Below are positions 1-10,108 of a stretch of 55,977 nt of DNA, one piece after another; the stretch's first letter is position 1, and each line of letters begins with the position of its first letter. Both the position numbers and the translations under genes were made by a program. The notes below the pieces were generated by a model that worked only from the letters and a program-made list of their open reading frames with translations, searched no databases and was not told the origin of the DNA. The DNA comes from Oscillospiraceae bacterium. GTDB lineage: Bacteria > Bacillota > Clostridia > Oscillospirales > CAG-272. The DNA lies in NCBI GenBank assembly GCA_015065065.1, contig SVQX01000010.1, positions 1 to 55,977 of the forward strand, written 5' to 3'.

Positions 1-2
1 TA

Positions 3-530
3 TTCCAACCTTTCCTGATACCTATAATTCAGGCTCTCGGCTGTGGAATAGGCGAGGAGTTCGACCCCGCAAAGCTGCGTTACGGCAAGATAATCATTAT
101 GGCGGACGCGGACGTTGACGGATCGCACATCCGTATCCTTATCCTCACCTTCCTGTTCCGTCATATGAGAAAGCTTATTGAGGACGGTCACGTCTATCTT
201 GCTCAGCCCCCTCTTTACCGCGTGTATAAGAAGGGCGCAAAGTCTAAGGGCGAGCTTTACGCATTCTCGGATGCGGAGAGAGATAAGCTTATCGCCGAGC
301 TTGGCGGTGTGAACGTCGAGGCGGACAGATATAAGGGTCTTGGTGAGATGGATGCCGAGCAGCTTTGGGAAACTACAATGAATCCCGAAACGCGAATTTT
401 GCTGAAGGTCACTATCGAGGACGCTATGGCGTGTGATGCTATGTTCTCCCTCTTGATGGGCGATAAGGTAGAGCCTCGCCGTGTGTTTATTGAGGAAAAT
501 GCCAAATTCGCGGAGAATCTGGATATTTAA
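3..530 (+). CDS. gyrB: DNA gyrase subunit B, C-terminal part (5' truncated by window edge)
   Basis: Open frame from nt 3: ...[37 protein letters not shown]... and [22 protein letters not shown], classic GyrB TOPRIM/C-terminal motifs. Confidence 0.97.
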   Translation, partial: FQPFLIPIIQALGCGIGEEFDPAKLRYGKIIIMADADVDGSHIRILILTFLFRHMRKLIEDGHVYLAQPPLYRVYKKGAKSKGELYAFSDAERDKLIAELGGVNVEADRYKGLGEMDAEQLWETTMNPETRILLKVTIEDAMACDAMFSLLMGDKVEPRRVFIEENAKFAENLDI

Positions 531-533
531 GGA

Positions 534-1119
534 TTTTCCACAGCAGTTTTCCACAACCTGTGGAAAACGTGCGTTTTTCGGTTGAATTTGTAAAAATAAT
601 GCAGATTTTTGCAGAAATTTGCAAATTTCGTGTCGTAAAATGTCGCGGTGATGTCGCACCCAAGGAGAGGTACTTTTTGAAAAGAATGTTAACCGACCTT
701 TAAAAATGTGAACCGACGACATTTGTGCTGACATTTTAATGCTGCAATTTGCACATATGAAAATTCCGAACAAAAAGTTTTCCACAGGTTGTGGAAAAGT
801 GTGTGGAAAAGTAAATAATCAAGCGGTTATTTTTGACCTTATTTTGAACTTTTCGGGCTTATCCAAAAATTTTCCTTTGATTTCAAGGGTGTTTAACCTG
901 TTAAAATTGTAAAATCAAATTTTCGGAGGCTGTGGAAAACAAAATTTACAATTCGTTTGTAAATGGAAAAAAGCCATAAAAAGTCGCGAAAAATCGAAAA
1001 AAGGGAAAAAACAGATAAAAAAGTCGGGTATTTTTACCACGACATTCACAACGACATTTTGACAGTCAAAAGCGACGCTCGTTTTCCCACATATGTGAGC
1101 GGTCTGCCCCTGTGGAAAA
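534..1119. promoter_or_regulatory. Cluster of eight exact DnaA-box-like 9-mers (TTTTCCACA/TGTGGAAAA) in an AT-rich gyrB-mreC intergenic region
   Basis: Boxes at 534-542(+), 547-555(+), 559-567(-), 778-786(+), 790-798(-), 802-810(-), 931-939(-), 1111-1119(-); two form dyads with 3-nt spacers (547-567, 778-798). Confidence 0.7.
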
Positions 1120-1141
1120 ATTTTCGGCAAAGGATCTTTGA

Positions 1142-2017
1142 GTGAGGATCATGCGTAAAGTTAACAAATTTCTGATAGCTTGTATAAGTCTCGCGGTGGC
1201 GGTCGCACTGTTTTCTGCCACCTTTGCCGCTATGGGAAGAGCTAATTTGTTGCGCGAAGTCGGAGCAACGCTTTTGTATCCTTTTCAGTGGCTTTTTACC
1301 ACGGTTGGGGAATCGTTTGACGGCGCGGTGAGGTATTTTACGTCAATTGACGAGCTGATAGAGGAAAATGAAAGCCTGCGCGCCGAAAACGAGGAGATGA
1401 AAAGTCAGCTTATCGAGGCGGAGATAATCGCCGAGGAAAATATGCGGCTTTACGGTTACCTCTCAATGAAGGAGCTGTTCACGGATTTCGAGCTGTGTCA
1501 GGCTACGGTCATATCGACCGAGAAGGTGCAGAGCGATAACGCTGTGTATGTAACGCTGTCCTGCGGCTCGTCAAGCGGAGTTGAGGTAAATATGCCCGTC
1601 GTAACGCAGACAGGGCTGGTCGGCTACGTTTGCGAGGTCAGCAGTGAGTGGTGCAGAGTGAAAACGCTGATGTCAAGCTCCTGCGTCGTAAGCGCTCTTT
1701 GTGTCACAAGCGGCGAAAGTGGTATGGCAGTAGGGGATTATTCCCTTGTGGATGAAGGATATTTTCGACTCACGGAGATCAGCGGCGACGCTGAGCTTAA
1801 AGAGGGCGAGATAATCGTCACCCGCGGCGACGGCAGGCTGTATCCTTATTCCGTGCCCATAGGGCGGGTGGTGTCAGTTGAAAAAAACGCCCTCAACCGC
1901 ACGGTGGAGGCAGTGTGTCAGCCATTCGTGGATATGGATTTTTCCTCTGACAGTCACGTTATGGTCATAACCGGCTTTGAAACAAGACAGCACGAGAGTG
2001 AAACGGAGGCGGAGTGA
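1142..2017 (+). CDS. mreC: Rod shape-determining protein MreC (GTG start, or ATG at 1151)
   Basis: N-terminal TM helix, coiled coil (ELIEENESLRAENEEMKSQL) and MreC beta domain; followed by mreD. Confidence 0.9.
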   Translation: MRIMRKVNKFLIACISLAVAVALFSATFAAMGRANLLREVGATLLYPFQWLFTTVGESFDGAVRYFTSIDELIEENESLRAENEEMKSQLIEAEIIAEENMRLYGYLSMKELFTDFELCQATVISTEKVQSDNAVYVTLSCGSSSGVEVNMPVVTQTGLVGYVCEVSSEWCRVKTLMSSSCVVSALCVTSGESGMAVGDYSLVDEGYFRLTEISGDAELKEGEIIVTRGDGRLYPYSVPIGRVVSVEKNALNRTVEAVCQPFVDMDFSSDSHVMVITGFETRQHESETEAE

Positions 2018-2565
2018 TGGCAGGCGGTAGATCTGCGTTCTCACGCAACGCCGATGTGTACGCGGCAAGAATAAAAGCCATAATTTTCGGTGTTATATTT
2101 GCGTGCGCTCTGTGCGCAATGGAAAGCACCCGGCTCTCGTCAATAAGGCTACCATTGCTTGGATATTCCTCGCCTATGCTGTGCCTTGGAATGTCGGTGG
2201 CGGTTGGATTTCTGATGGGGGAGAGCGAGGGAGGAGTCGCGGGACTTTTTTCGGGCTTCCTCTGCGAGTGTGCCGAGGGTGACGGAATATTTATTTTCCC
2301 CCTTTTGTATTTTGCCCTCGGATATCTTACGGGACTGCTGACGGACAGAATACTCGGTAAGAATCTCGCGTCGTATCTCGTATTTTTAGCGGTAGCAGCG
2401 CTCGTATCGTTTGGTGCTGATACTCTGCTTACGGCAATAGTCGCGGGCGGATTTTATGAAAACGCGTTGCTATCATTGGTAGCGGGTATTGTGCTGACGG
2501 TCGTATTCTCAATTCCAATATATCTTTTAGTAAGGCTATACGCGAAAGCTTCAAATAAACAATAA
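2014..2565 (+). CDS. mreD: Rod shape-determining protein MreD (hydrophobic)
   Basis: Multi-TM protein overlapping the mreC stop; position and composition typical of MreD. Confidence 0.75.
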   Translation: MMAGGRSAFSRNADVYAARIKAIIFGVIFACALCAMESTRLSSIRLPLLGYSSPMLCLGMSVAVGFLMGESEGGVAGLFSGFLCECAEGDGIFIFPLLYFALGYLTGLLTDRILGKNLASYLVFLAVAALVSFGADTLLTAIVAGGFYENALLSLVAGIVLTVVFSIPIYLLVRLYAKASNKQ

Positions 2566-2583
2566 ACAATTCCAAAGCAATTT

Positions 2584-5253
2584 TTGAAAGGAACGGGTAA
2601 AAGCAAAGTGGACAGAAAAGAAAGAGAAAAGCTGAAGGAACAGGAAAGCTTGCTTTTTGAAAATCAGAAAATAGTTGATGTCGATATGGAGAAGGAGGTA
2701 AAGAAGTCCTTTATTGAGTACTCCATGTCCGTAATCATGTCGCGCGCACTTCCCGACGTGCGTGACGGTATGAAGCCGGGTCAGCGACGCATCATGTACG
2801 CTATGTACGAGGACCACCTGACCTACGATAAGGAATTCCGCAAATCTGCGACCACGGTAGGTAACGTGCTTGGTAGATACCATCCTCACGGCGATGCGTC
2901 CGTTTACGGAACTATGGTAAGACTTGCCCAGCCCTTCTCTATGAGATATACTCTTATCCGAGGAAAGGGTAACTTCGGTTCGGTGGACGGCGACCCGCCT
3001 GCAGCTTACCGTTATACCGAGGCAAAGATGGACAAGATCGCGGACGAGATGATGAGGGATATCGACAAGAACGTCGTTAAGATGGTTCCAAACTTCGATA
3101 ACCGTCTTAAAGAGCCCTCTGTTCTGCCATCCCGCTTCCCGAACCTACTTGTAAACGGCTCTATGGGTATCGCTGTAGGTATGGCGACCAATATTCCTCC
3201 CCATAACCTTGGTGAGGTCATTGACGCTACCGTTTACCGCATGGAAAACCCGGAGTGTACCATTCCCGAGCTTATGCAGTTCGTTAAGGGTCCCGATTTC
3301 CCGACGTATGCGACCATTTACGGCGTAAACGGAATAAAGGACGCTTATATGACGGGTAAGGGACGCATCAGCGTGCGCGCAAAGGCAGAGGTTGAGGAGG
3401 AAAAGCACCGTATCATAGTTACGGAGATCCCCTTTGGTGTCAATAAGAGTCTGCTTTGTGAGGCTATTGCGGGACTTGTTAAGGACAAGAAGATCGAGGG
3501 TATTACCGAGCTACGCGACGAGTCGGACAAGGACGGTATCCGTATCGTTATCGAGTTCAGGCGGGACGCTAACGGTCATGTTCTGCTCAATCAGCTCTAC
3601 CGCTACTCACAGCTTCAGGATACCTGTGCCGTCAATATGCTGGCGCTTGTCAATAATGAGCCGAAAATTCTCAATCTTGCGCAGGTGCTTGACCACTATA
3701 TCGCCCATCAGGAGGACGTTATCACCCGCAGAACCAAGTTCTATCTTGAATCTGCACTGCACGACGCCCATATCTATGAGGGATATAAGGTAGCTATCGA
3801 CAATATCGACGAGGTCATCAGCATCATTCGCTCATCTCCCGATACCCCCACCGCAAAAATAAACCTTATGAAGCGCTTTGACGGTCCTATCAAGGTGGGC
3901 GAGATCGACCTTGCGGAGTTTGCGGGCTCGGATAAGCCGGGACTTTCGGAGGAGCAGGCGCAGGCGATAGTTTCCATGACGCTGGGACGTCTTTCCGGAC
4001 TTGAAAGACAAAAGATACAGGACAAGCTGGATTCACTGTTCGCGGCTATCAAGGAATATCGCGCGATACTCGGAGATATCAACCGCATCAAAGAGATCAT
4101 CAAGGAAGAAATACTTGAAATAAAGGATAAGTACGCCGACGAGCGCCGCACAAATATCGAGGCTGTTGCCGACGAGATATTTGACGAGGACCTCGTTGAT
4201 AAGCATAACTGCGTGCTGACTCTTACCAACGCGGGCTACATCAAGCGTCAGCCCTCTGACGTATATTCCGCACAGCATCGCGGCGGAAAGGGCATTATCG
4301 GTATGTCTACCAAGGAGGAGGACTTCATTGAAAAGGTAATGGAGGTACATTCTCACTCCACCGTAATGCTGTTTACCAATACCGGTCGCGTTCAGGCTAT
4401 GCGCGCGTTCCAGATCCCCGAGGCGTCCAGAACGTCCAAGGGAACTAACGTAGTAAATCTTATTCAGCTTACCGACGGCGAGCGTGTTACCGCGCTTATA
4501 AGCGTTGGCGGATTCCCCGAGGGCGAGTACCTTACCATGATAACCAAGCGCGGCGTTATCAAGCGCACGCTGCTGTCCGAGTATGAGTATCAGCGCAAGG
4601 GCGGAAAGATCGCCATCAATCTTGACGAGGGCGACGAGCTGCTTTATGTAATGCACACTCAGGGTGAGTCGGACATCATGCTGGCAACGCATAACGGTAG
4701 CGCCGTAAGATTCTCCGAGCAGAACGTGAGACCTATGGGAAGAACTGCTCGCGGTGTGCGCGGAATTTCGCTCAGAGATGATGACTACGTAGTTGGCGCT
4801 GTTATCGTTGATGACACGAAAACTCTTGTCACCATTACCGAAAACGGTTACGGTAAGCGTTCACCCTTTGATAATTTCCGAATCATGAAGAGTCGTGGCG
4901 GTATGGGTGTTATCTGCCAGAATATTACCGAAAAGACAGGCGCACTTGCGGGTATCGCCGCAGTTGCCGAGGATGACGACCTGATGATGATAACAAATCT
5001 GGGTACTATCATCCGTACTCCCGCAGCAGGCGTATCCTTGCTTTCCAGAAGTGCCGCAGGCGTTATCGTAATGCGTCTTGGTGAGGGACAGAATATCGTT
5101 AACTTTACCAAGGTTGCAAAGGCAGAGGACAAGGACGAGGAAGAAATCATAGAGGCGGTTGTTGGCGAAGGTGATGCTCCCGTCGAAGCGGCTGAAGCTC
5201 CCGAAGCAGAGGGACTGCTTGTGACTGAGGCTGATGTAAACGGAGAAAATTAA
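2584..5253 (+). CDS. gyrA: DNA gyrase subunit A (start could be the downstream GTG)
   Basis: [68 protein letters not shown] motifs; C-terminal beta-pinwheel repeats. Confidence 0.98.
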   Translation: MKGTGKSKVDRKEREKLKEQESLLFENQKIVDVDMEKEVKKSFIEYSMSVIMSRALPDVRDGMKPGQRRIMYAMYEDHLTYDKEFRKSATTVGNVLGRYHPHGDASVYGTMVRLAQPFSMRYTLIRGKGNFGSVDGDPPAAYRYTEAKMDKIADEMMRDIDKNVVKMVPNFDNRLKEPSVLPSRFPNLLVNGSMGIAVGMATNIPPHNLGEVIDATVYRMENPECTIPELMQFVKGPDFPTYATIYGVNGIKDAYMTGKGRISVRAKAEVEEEKHRIIVTEIPFGVNKSLLCEAIAGLVKDKKIEGITELRDESDKDGIRIVIEFRRDANGHVLLNQLYRYSQLQDTCAVNMLALVNNEPKILNLAQVLDHYIAHQEDVITRRTKFYLESALHDAHIYEGYKVAIDNIDEVISIIRSSPDTPTAKINLMKRFDGPIKVGEIDLAEFAGSDKPGLSEEQAQAIVSMTLGRLSGLERQKIQDKLDSLFAAIKEYRAILGDINRIKEIIKEEILEIKDKYADERRTNIEAVADEIFDEDLVDKHNCVLTLTNAGYIKRQPSDVYSAQHRGGKGIIGMSTKEEDFIEKVMEVHSHSTVMLFTNTGRVQAMRAFQIPEASRTSKGTNVVNLIQLTDGERVTALISVGGFPEGEYLTMITKRGVIKRTLLSEYEYQRKGGKIAINLDEGDELLYVMHTQGESDIMLATHNGSAVRFSEQNVRPMGRTARGVRGISLRDDDYVVGAVIVDDTKTLVTITENGYGKRSPFDNFRIMKSRGGMGVICQNITEKTGALAGIAAVAEDDDLMMITNLGTIIRTPAAGVSLLSRSAAGVIVMRLGEGQNIVNFTKVAKAEDKDEEEIIEAVVGEGDAPVEAAEAPEAEGLLVTEADVNGEN

Positions 5254-5254
5254 A

Positions 5255-5884
5255 GTGAAAAAGCTCATATTTATCAAAGGCTTTTTGACGTTGGTTGTGG
5301 GGGCGTGTCTGCTTCTGTCCATGGGCTGTGCAAGCCCACAGCCGCCCGAGCTGTCAGCGGTCTACGACAGATTCGTCTACCTTATCGAAAACGCCACTGA
5401 CGTAAATACCGTGTTTTTCGGCGAGGGCTTGCCCGTTTATTCACGGGACGGCGCGGAGGCGCAAAAGCAGAATATGTACTATGGCGCGGCAGATGACGGT
5501 AACGAATACGTAAAGCCGTACGCAATGTTTTTAAATATTGATGAAATAAAGGCGGCGGCGGAGCAGGTGTATTGTGACGAATATCTTGAGTCGCTGTACG
5601 AGTCACTTTTCACGGGCTACACCGCGGAGGAGCTTGGAACGGTACTGCTTCCCAAATATTCGGAGGATGAAAAAAGTCTTTATCAGAATTCTACCGTCAC
5701 ACCGCTGACGAGCGGCGCGAAGGTTTATGATTACGCGACAATGACAATTCTGCCCGACAGCACCGAAACGACTGTCAGAGTGGAGGTCGAGGCATACGAC
5801 GAGAGTGATGCGGACGAAAGATTTACGCTGACGCTTTCATTCGTATACGAAAACGGAGATTGGTATCTCAATTCTCCGTGTTAA
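5255..5884 (+). CDS. Putative lipoprotein of unknown function
   Basis: Signal peptide with lipobox LSMGC; secreted-type sequence; 1 nt after gyrA stop. Confidence 0.65.
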   Translation: MKKLIFIKGFLTLVVGACLLLSMGCASPQPPELSAVYDRFVYLIENATDVNTVFFGEGLPVYSRDGAEAQKQNMYYGAADDGNEYVKPYAMFLNIDEIKAAAEQVYCDEYLESLYESLFTGYTAEELGTVLLPKYSEDEKSLYQNSTVTPLTSGAKVYDYATMTILPDSTETTVRVEVEAYDESDADERFTLTLSFVYENGDWYLNSPC

Positions 5885-5953
5885 AATAAAATGCGCGAGC
5901 AGCAGGCAAACATCCTTATAAGAATCAGCCTGCTGCTCGCGCATTTTATTTTG
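5883..5953. terminator. Bidirectional intrinsic terminator between convergent genes
   Basis: AAAATAAAATGCGCGAGCAGCAGGC ... GCCTGCTGCTCGCGCATTTTATTTT near-perfect inverted repeat. Confidence 0.85.
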
Positions 5954-5962
5954 TTTTAGATA

Positions 5963-7468
5963 TTATTCCTCAACTACAACGTAGCTGTCAAGGTAAGCGT
6001 GGACCTCTTCGTCGGTGATCTCACCGTCACCGCCAAGCTCTGCTATCATCTTGTCAGCACAGGTCAGTGCAACGTCCTCGGGAATCTCCGTACCGTAATC
6101 GGTAAATGCGGTCTTGATGGATTCCTTGATGTACTCGTCGCGCTCGTCCTCGCTCATGCTGAGAGTGTTGGTCAGGGAGTTGGAGATCTCACCAACGAGA
6201 GCGTCGTACTGCTCGTCGCTTCCAAGCTCTACCTTACCAATACTGGTGGCAACGACGCGCAGACCCATGTCGATGATCTCGTCTGCAAGAGGAGCAAAGC
6301 GCTCGTTAGCTTCAAGAGTATCGATTATGCTTGACAGTATATCGCTTTCGCTAAGGGAGGTCATAAGTCCGTCGGCGTTTGATTCACCGTTCATCAGGTC
6401 ACCCTTGAGGAAGTAGTAGAATACGTCAAAAATGGTATTAAGGTCATCCTCGACGGTAGCGGGAGTAACGTTGCCAATAATCTCAAGGGATTGGCTGAAG
6501 GTATGCTCAAATACAGCGGGCAGCTCGGGCTGTGACATGCCCATAAAATCGTCACCCTCAAGCCAAGCGTCAGCCATGGAGGAGAAGGTGTCACTTGCAA
6601 AGCAAAGAGTCCACTCGGAGCTTGCAAATGCGTGGCTGAGGTCGTGCATATTCTGCTGAGTATGCTCCGAAACCTCGCCGCTCGTCATGTCATCCATGAA
6701 CACGGTAACGTGGTCAAAAATATCAAATACGTTTGCAATATCCTTGCTGAGAACGAATTTAACGGTGGAGCCGTCGCCGTGTCCTGTGGGAACGTCAGCG
6801 GTGGTCAGCGCGTCAAAAACGGGGGAAGCAATAAAGCCAACAGCCTTGACGGCGGGATTTTCGCCCAAGGATGCAATCGTATCAAGCAGATCTGCACCCT
6901 CCTCGCCTGTTTCTTCGGCGGCAAGCTCAGCTGTCTGGGTAGTGTCAGTATCCACCATAGCCGCAGTAGCATTAACTACGTTGGAAGCAAGGAGAAGATA
7001 TCCGCAGATAGGAACGATGGTGATGACAGCAACCAAAGCTCCGTTCACAGCACCAACTATAGGGCTGACCCATTTGACGTTGACCTTTTGGGGGACAAGC
7101 TTCTCAATGAGCAGCTTCTCTGGAATCTTGCCGAGTAGACTGAGTACAAGGCGGAGAACAGAGAATATAACGATAAAAATGAAGGGAGCGAGGATCATTG
7201 AAGCGATGGCAATCACGGTGTTCGCGAGAAGCGGAACGCTGGACGTGAGATCGCCCAAGGATGACAGCAACGGCTCTACGATAAAGGAGGAGAACGAATC
7301 TCCGAGGGCGGCGGAAATAGCCGTTGAAATAAGGCAAGAGATTATAACCGAAACAATGATGAGAACGGTACGCATAGCGCTGCCCATCCAGGTATGCTTG
7401 CGGGCAGAGAGGGCGTACAAGCCGGCAGAGATAAGTATGTAGCCGACGATTATCAGAGTAAGAACCAT
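5963..7468 (-). CDS. Multi-TM membrane protein, possibly CvpA-like
   Basis: 501-aa ORF with N-terminal TM helices; weak CvpA-like impression only. Confidence 0.5.
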   Translation of the reverse strand: MVLTLIIVGYILISAGLYALSARKHTWMGSAMRTVLIIVSVIISCLISTAISAALGDSFSSFIVEPLLSSLGDLTSSVPLLANTVIAIASMILAPFIFIVIFSVLRLVLSLLGKIPEKLLIEKLVPQKVNVKWVSPIVGAVNGALVAVITIVPICGYLLLASNVVNATAAMVDTDTTQTAELAAEETGEEGADLLDTIASLGENPAVKAVGFIASPVFDALTTADVPTGHGDGSTVKFVLSKDIANVFDIFDHVTVFMDDMTSGEVSEHTQQNMHDLSHAFASSEWTLCFASDTFSSMADAWLEGDDFMGMSQPELPAVFEHTFSQSLEIIGNVTPATVEDDLNTIFDVFYYFLKGDLMNGESNADGLMTSLSESDILSSIIDTLEANERFAPLADEIIDMGLRVVATSIGKVELGSDEQYDALVGEISNSLTNTLSMSEDERDEYIKESIKTAFTDYGTEIPEDVALTCADKMIAELGGDGEITDEEVHAYLDSYVVVEE

Positions 7469-7607
7469 AAAAGCCTCCTATAATTGGATATAATAAAAGA
7501 AATTATCCTTCAAAAAGGATTATATCACTGCAAGCAAATTTTGTCAAGGGAAAAAAGCAATAATAAAAAAATCCTCAAAAAAAGAGTCAAATTTTTCGAA
7601 AAAAGTA

Positions 7608-7636
7608 TTGACAAAGGATAAAGAGTGTGGTATAAT
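7608..7636 (+). promoter_or_regulatory. Consensus sigma-A promoter for tRNA operon
   Basis: TTGACA (7608-7613), 17-nt spacer, TATAAT (7631-7636), about 44 bp upstream of the tRNA. Confidence 0.85.
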
Positions 7637-7679
7637 ACTACCGTTCTGCGAATGAGCGGGCAAAAAGAATAAACGTTTT

Positions 7680-7754
7680 GCTGGTGTGGCTCAATGGCAG
7701 AGCAGCTGATTTGTAATCAGCAGGTTGTTGGTTCGACTCCGATCACCAGCTCCA
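7680..7754 (+). tRNA. tRNA-Thr (anticodon TGT), CCA encoded
   Basis: GCTGGTG...CACCAGC-T-CCA acceptor; anticodon arm CTGAT-TTGTAAT-CAG; TTCGACTCC T-loop. Confidence 0.93.
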
Positions 7755-7758
7755 ATAT

Positions 7759-7843
7759 GGGGGATTTCCCGAGCGGCCAAAGGGGGCAGACTGTAAATCT
7801 GTTGTCACTGACTTCGGTGGTCCGAATCCACCATCCCCCACCA
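7759..7843 (+). tRNA. tRNA-Tyr (anticodon GTA), CCA encoded
   Basis: GGGGGAT...ATCCCCC-A-CCA acceptor; anticodon arm CAGACTGTAAATCTG; long variable arm typical of bacterial tRNA-Tyr. Confidence 0.93.
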
Positions 7844-8166
7844 AGCGAAAAGCACTGCAAAAGCAGTGCTTTTTTGCTTGGTGAGAGTAGGTTGGACGAG
7901 GAGTCCGACGCAAGAACCGCGGCATACGAAAAAAATATTGATCTAAAAGTGGTTCTTGCCCCGAGCAAAGCGAGGATGTGGTCACGAATCCACCATCCCC
8001 CACCAAGCGAAAAGCACTGCAAAAGCAGTGCTTTTTTGCTTGGTGAGAGTAGGTTGGACGAGGAGTTCGACGCAAGAACCGCGGCACACGAAAAAATATT
8101 GATCTAAAAGTGGTTCTTGCCCCGAGCAAAGCGAGGATGTGGTCACGAATCCACCATCCCCCACCA
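7824..8166 (+). repeat. Tandem duplication (162 and 161 bp units plus 20-nt partial) starting in the tRNA-Tyr 3' end and including its terminator hairpin
   Basis: GAATCCACCATCCCCCACCA at 7824-7843, 7986-8005 and 8147-8166; intervening units almost identical. Confidence 0.95.
7851..7875 (+). terminator. tRNA operon intrinsic terminator (duplicated in the second repeat unit)
   Basis: AGCACTGC-AAAA-GCAGTGCT-TTTTT. Confidence 0.85.
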
Positions 8167-8235
8167 GAAAAAAGCACTTGCGAAGGGGTGCCTTCCATAA
8201 AGCAGGTTTTACCTGCCGATAGAAAATCATCTTCG

Positions 8236-8284
8236 TAGGGGCGTTCTGTGAACGCCCGCGGGCGAACGCAGTTCGCCCCTACGG
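8236..8284. repeat. Palindromic dispersed repeat (CGTAGGGGCG...CGCCCCTACG)
   Basis: Inverted repeat cgtaggggcgttctgtgaacgcccgcgggcgaacgcagttcgcccctacgg; related modules near 45120-45215 and 51523-51556. Confidence 0.7.
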
Positions 8285-8379
8285 CAAAAGTACAGAGAAT
8301 TTCACGTTCTTTGTCCTTTTGCATACGTACTGTAAGATAGGAGAGTTACACCTTTTAGGTGTACTGTCGGGTGGTAAGA

Positions 8380-8508
8380 CAGCCTCCCTTGTGTAAAGGG
8401 AGGTGGCTCGCGCGAGCGAGACGGAGGGATTGTAAAAAGTAAAATTACATTGTAAAACAATCCCTCAGTCACCTTCGGTGACAGCTCCCTTTACACAAGG
8501 GAGCCTTT
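8380..8508. repeat. MITE-like element with ~22-bp terminal inverted repeats
   Basis: AGCCTCCCTTGTGTAAAGGGAGG ... GCTCCCTTTACACAAGGGAGCCT; a solo end recurs at about 28367-28393. Confidence 0.7.
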
Positions 8509-8600
8509 AGTTATGCGTCCCGAATGTCCGTCAATTTTCTTGACAAGCACTGCTTTTGTGGACACAAAAGCGATGCCCCGCGAGAAGCGGGGCAAAAATA

Positions 8601-9683
8601 TTATTTTCTGTATTTATCTAAAACAGCTTTGTACTCGGGATTTTTGAGAAGCTCGGCGCGCCGCTCGTCCTTTGGATTTATGAGAGTGTTTACTATCCAG
8701 GCAAGGAAGTCGTTTTCCTCTACCGATACTCTTGTAGGGAAATAGGCTTCATGGACGACATTGTCTTCTTTCTCGGCTTCAGCTATCTTTTTAGCTACAT
8801 AAAGGTTCATATCAAGTATGGCAACCACGTCCTCATCATCACCGCCGCAATACATTAAAAGTCCTCTGGTTTGCCCCAAAAAGGCTTCTGCAAGACCAGC
8901 AAAGAAAATATCCTCTGCTTCATCAAAACACCGTATCATCATCTTTCCGTAAGAGATAGCTTTTTTTCCTTTTTCTTTGATTGACAGCGAACGGTCATAA
9001 AAAATCACTTGTGCCAACTTGTGCCCTGCAAATGCTATCAATTCATACATATTCTTGTTGAGCCAAAAATAGTATTCATCGGTATTCTTGGAAAACAACT
9101 GCTCGGTCTTTTGCCCGCTGGTGGTGTACCAATCGGTAAATTTTGTTTTGTAAATTTCCAGTGCCTCGTCAGTTTTGCCTTCCGCGTGAAGAATTTTTGC
9201 TCGCATATTCCACGCTCCGAGACGAAGGTTTTCCTCGGTACATCCATCAAGTATTTTCCCGCATATAGCAAGAAATTCGTTCTTATGTGCAATCAAAACG
9301 GCGGGATCGTTGTCAGCAAAATGGCCGGCGATGTTCCACATATAGTAGTGCATGATCCAATAGTCATTAGGATAATCCTTGTAAGCTTTCACGATTATTT
9401 CTCGACCTTTATTGCTGTGCCGATGCTTTCTATACAGGGTTATAACTTCATCAATTTCGGCTTGAATCTTTTCTTGATCATAACCCATAAGCTCGTCGAG
9501 CGTTACTCCAAAGAAATATGCCAAAGGTTGAAGAAGTGTAATATCGGGGTAAGTCTCACCTCGCTCCCATTTGCTTACTGCTGCACAGGTAACATTCATC
9601 GCAACCGAAAGCTGCTCCTGAGTAATATTTTTTGCTGTACGCAAACGTTTAATGTTTGCACCAATAGTCATTTCCATAATCAT
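8601..9683 (-). CDS. XRE-family transcriptional regulator with TPR-like C-terminal region
   Basis: GANIKRLRTAKNITQEQLSVAMNVTCAAVSKWERGETYPDITLLQPLAYFFGVTLDELMG HTH_3 motif, then a helical repeat-rich region. Confidence 0.88.
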   Translation of the reverse strand: MIMEMTIGANIKRLRTAKNITQEQLSVAMNVTCAAVSKWERGETYPDITLLQPLAYFFGVTLDELMGYDQEKIQAEIDEVITLYRKHRHSNKGREIIVKAYKDYPNDYWIMHYYMWNIAGHFADNDPAVLIAHKNEFLAICGKILDGCTEENLRLGAWNMRAKILHAEGKTDEALEIYKTKFTDWYTTSGQKTEQLFSKNTDEYYFWLNKNMYELIAFAGHKLAQVIFYDRSLSIKEKGKKAISYGKMMIRCFDEAEDIFFAGLAEAFLGQTRGLLMYCGGDDEDVVAILDMNLYVAKKIAEAEKEDNVVHEAYFPTRVSVEENDFLAWIVNTLINPKDERRAELLKNPEYKAVLDKYRK

Positions 9684-9886
9684 ACCTCCGTTGAGATAAA
9701 AGTAAGCTGACGTCTGCTTCTGCTTATATTATAGCACAAAGACATTTTCAGTAAAGGTATTGTTAGGAAACTTTATGTTAACTTAAAGTTGAAAAATGGT
9801 AGTGCCAAGATAAAAGGCGTACCTGCTCTATCGCAGGTACGCCAAAGCAAGTGCTTTTTTGCTTGTTAAAGCTATAAAATTTACTA

Positions 9887-9915
9887 TTGAAACATCTACA
9901 AAAATGTGTTATAAT
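9887..9915 (+). promoter_or_regulatory. Putative promoter for nfnAB
   Basis: TTGAAA-17 nt-TATAAT; followed by a ~190-nt leader before nfnA. Confidence 0.6.
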
Positions 9916-10108
9916 ATATACATCAAGCCTTGCTGCGCAAGTCTTGGCACTGCGTGCTATGCACACTGCCGTGCGCCTGTATTACTGATGACTTCGCAAA
10001 AATGTCCGCGCAAGCACACATTTTTGCTTCATTATATAATAAAAACACCGCACGGTGCTTGGCTGTTTTTCCCGTCTGCGTCTCAAATTTTTCGATTGGA
10101 GAATAGAA

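Noticed and set aside
963-1145. 60-aa ORF (MEKSHKKSRKIEKREKTDKK...) upstream of mreC
   Set aside because: Lies in the AT-rich DnaA-box region, composition reflects A-tracts, no RBS evident.
7694-8324. ORFs 7694..8107 (+), 7717..8022, 7743..8324 and 7982..8230 (-) over the tRNA and repeat region
   Set aside because: They translate tRNA and tandem-repeat sequence (e.g. repeated GGGWWI); not plausible proteins.
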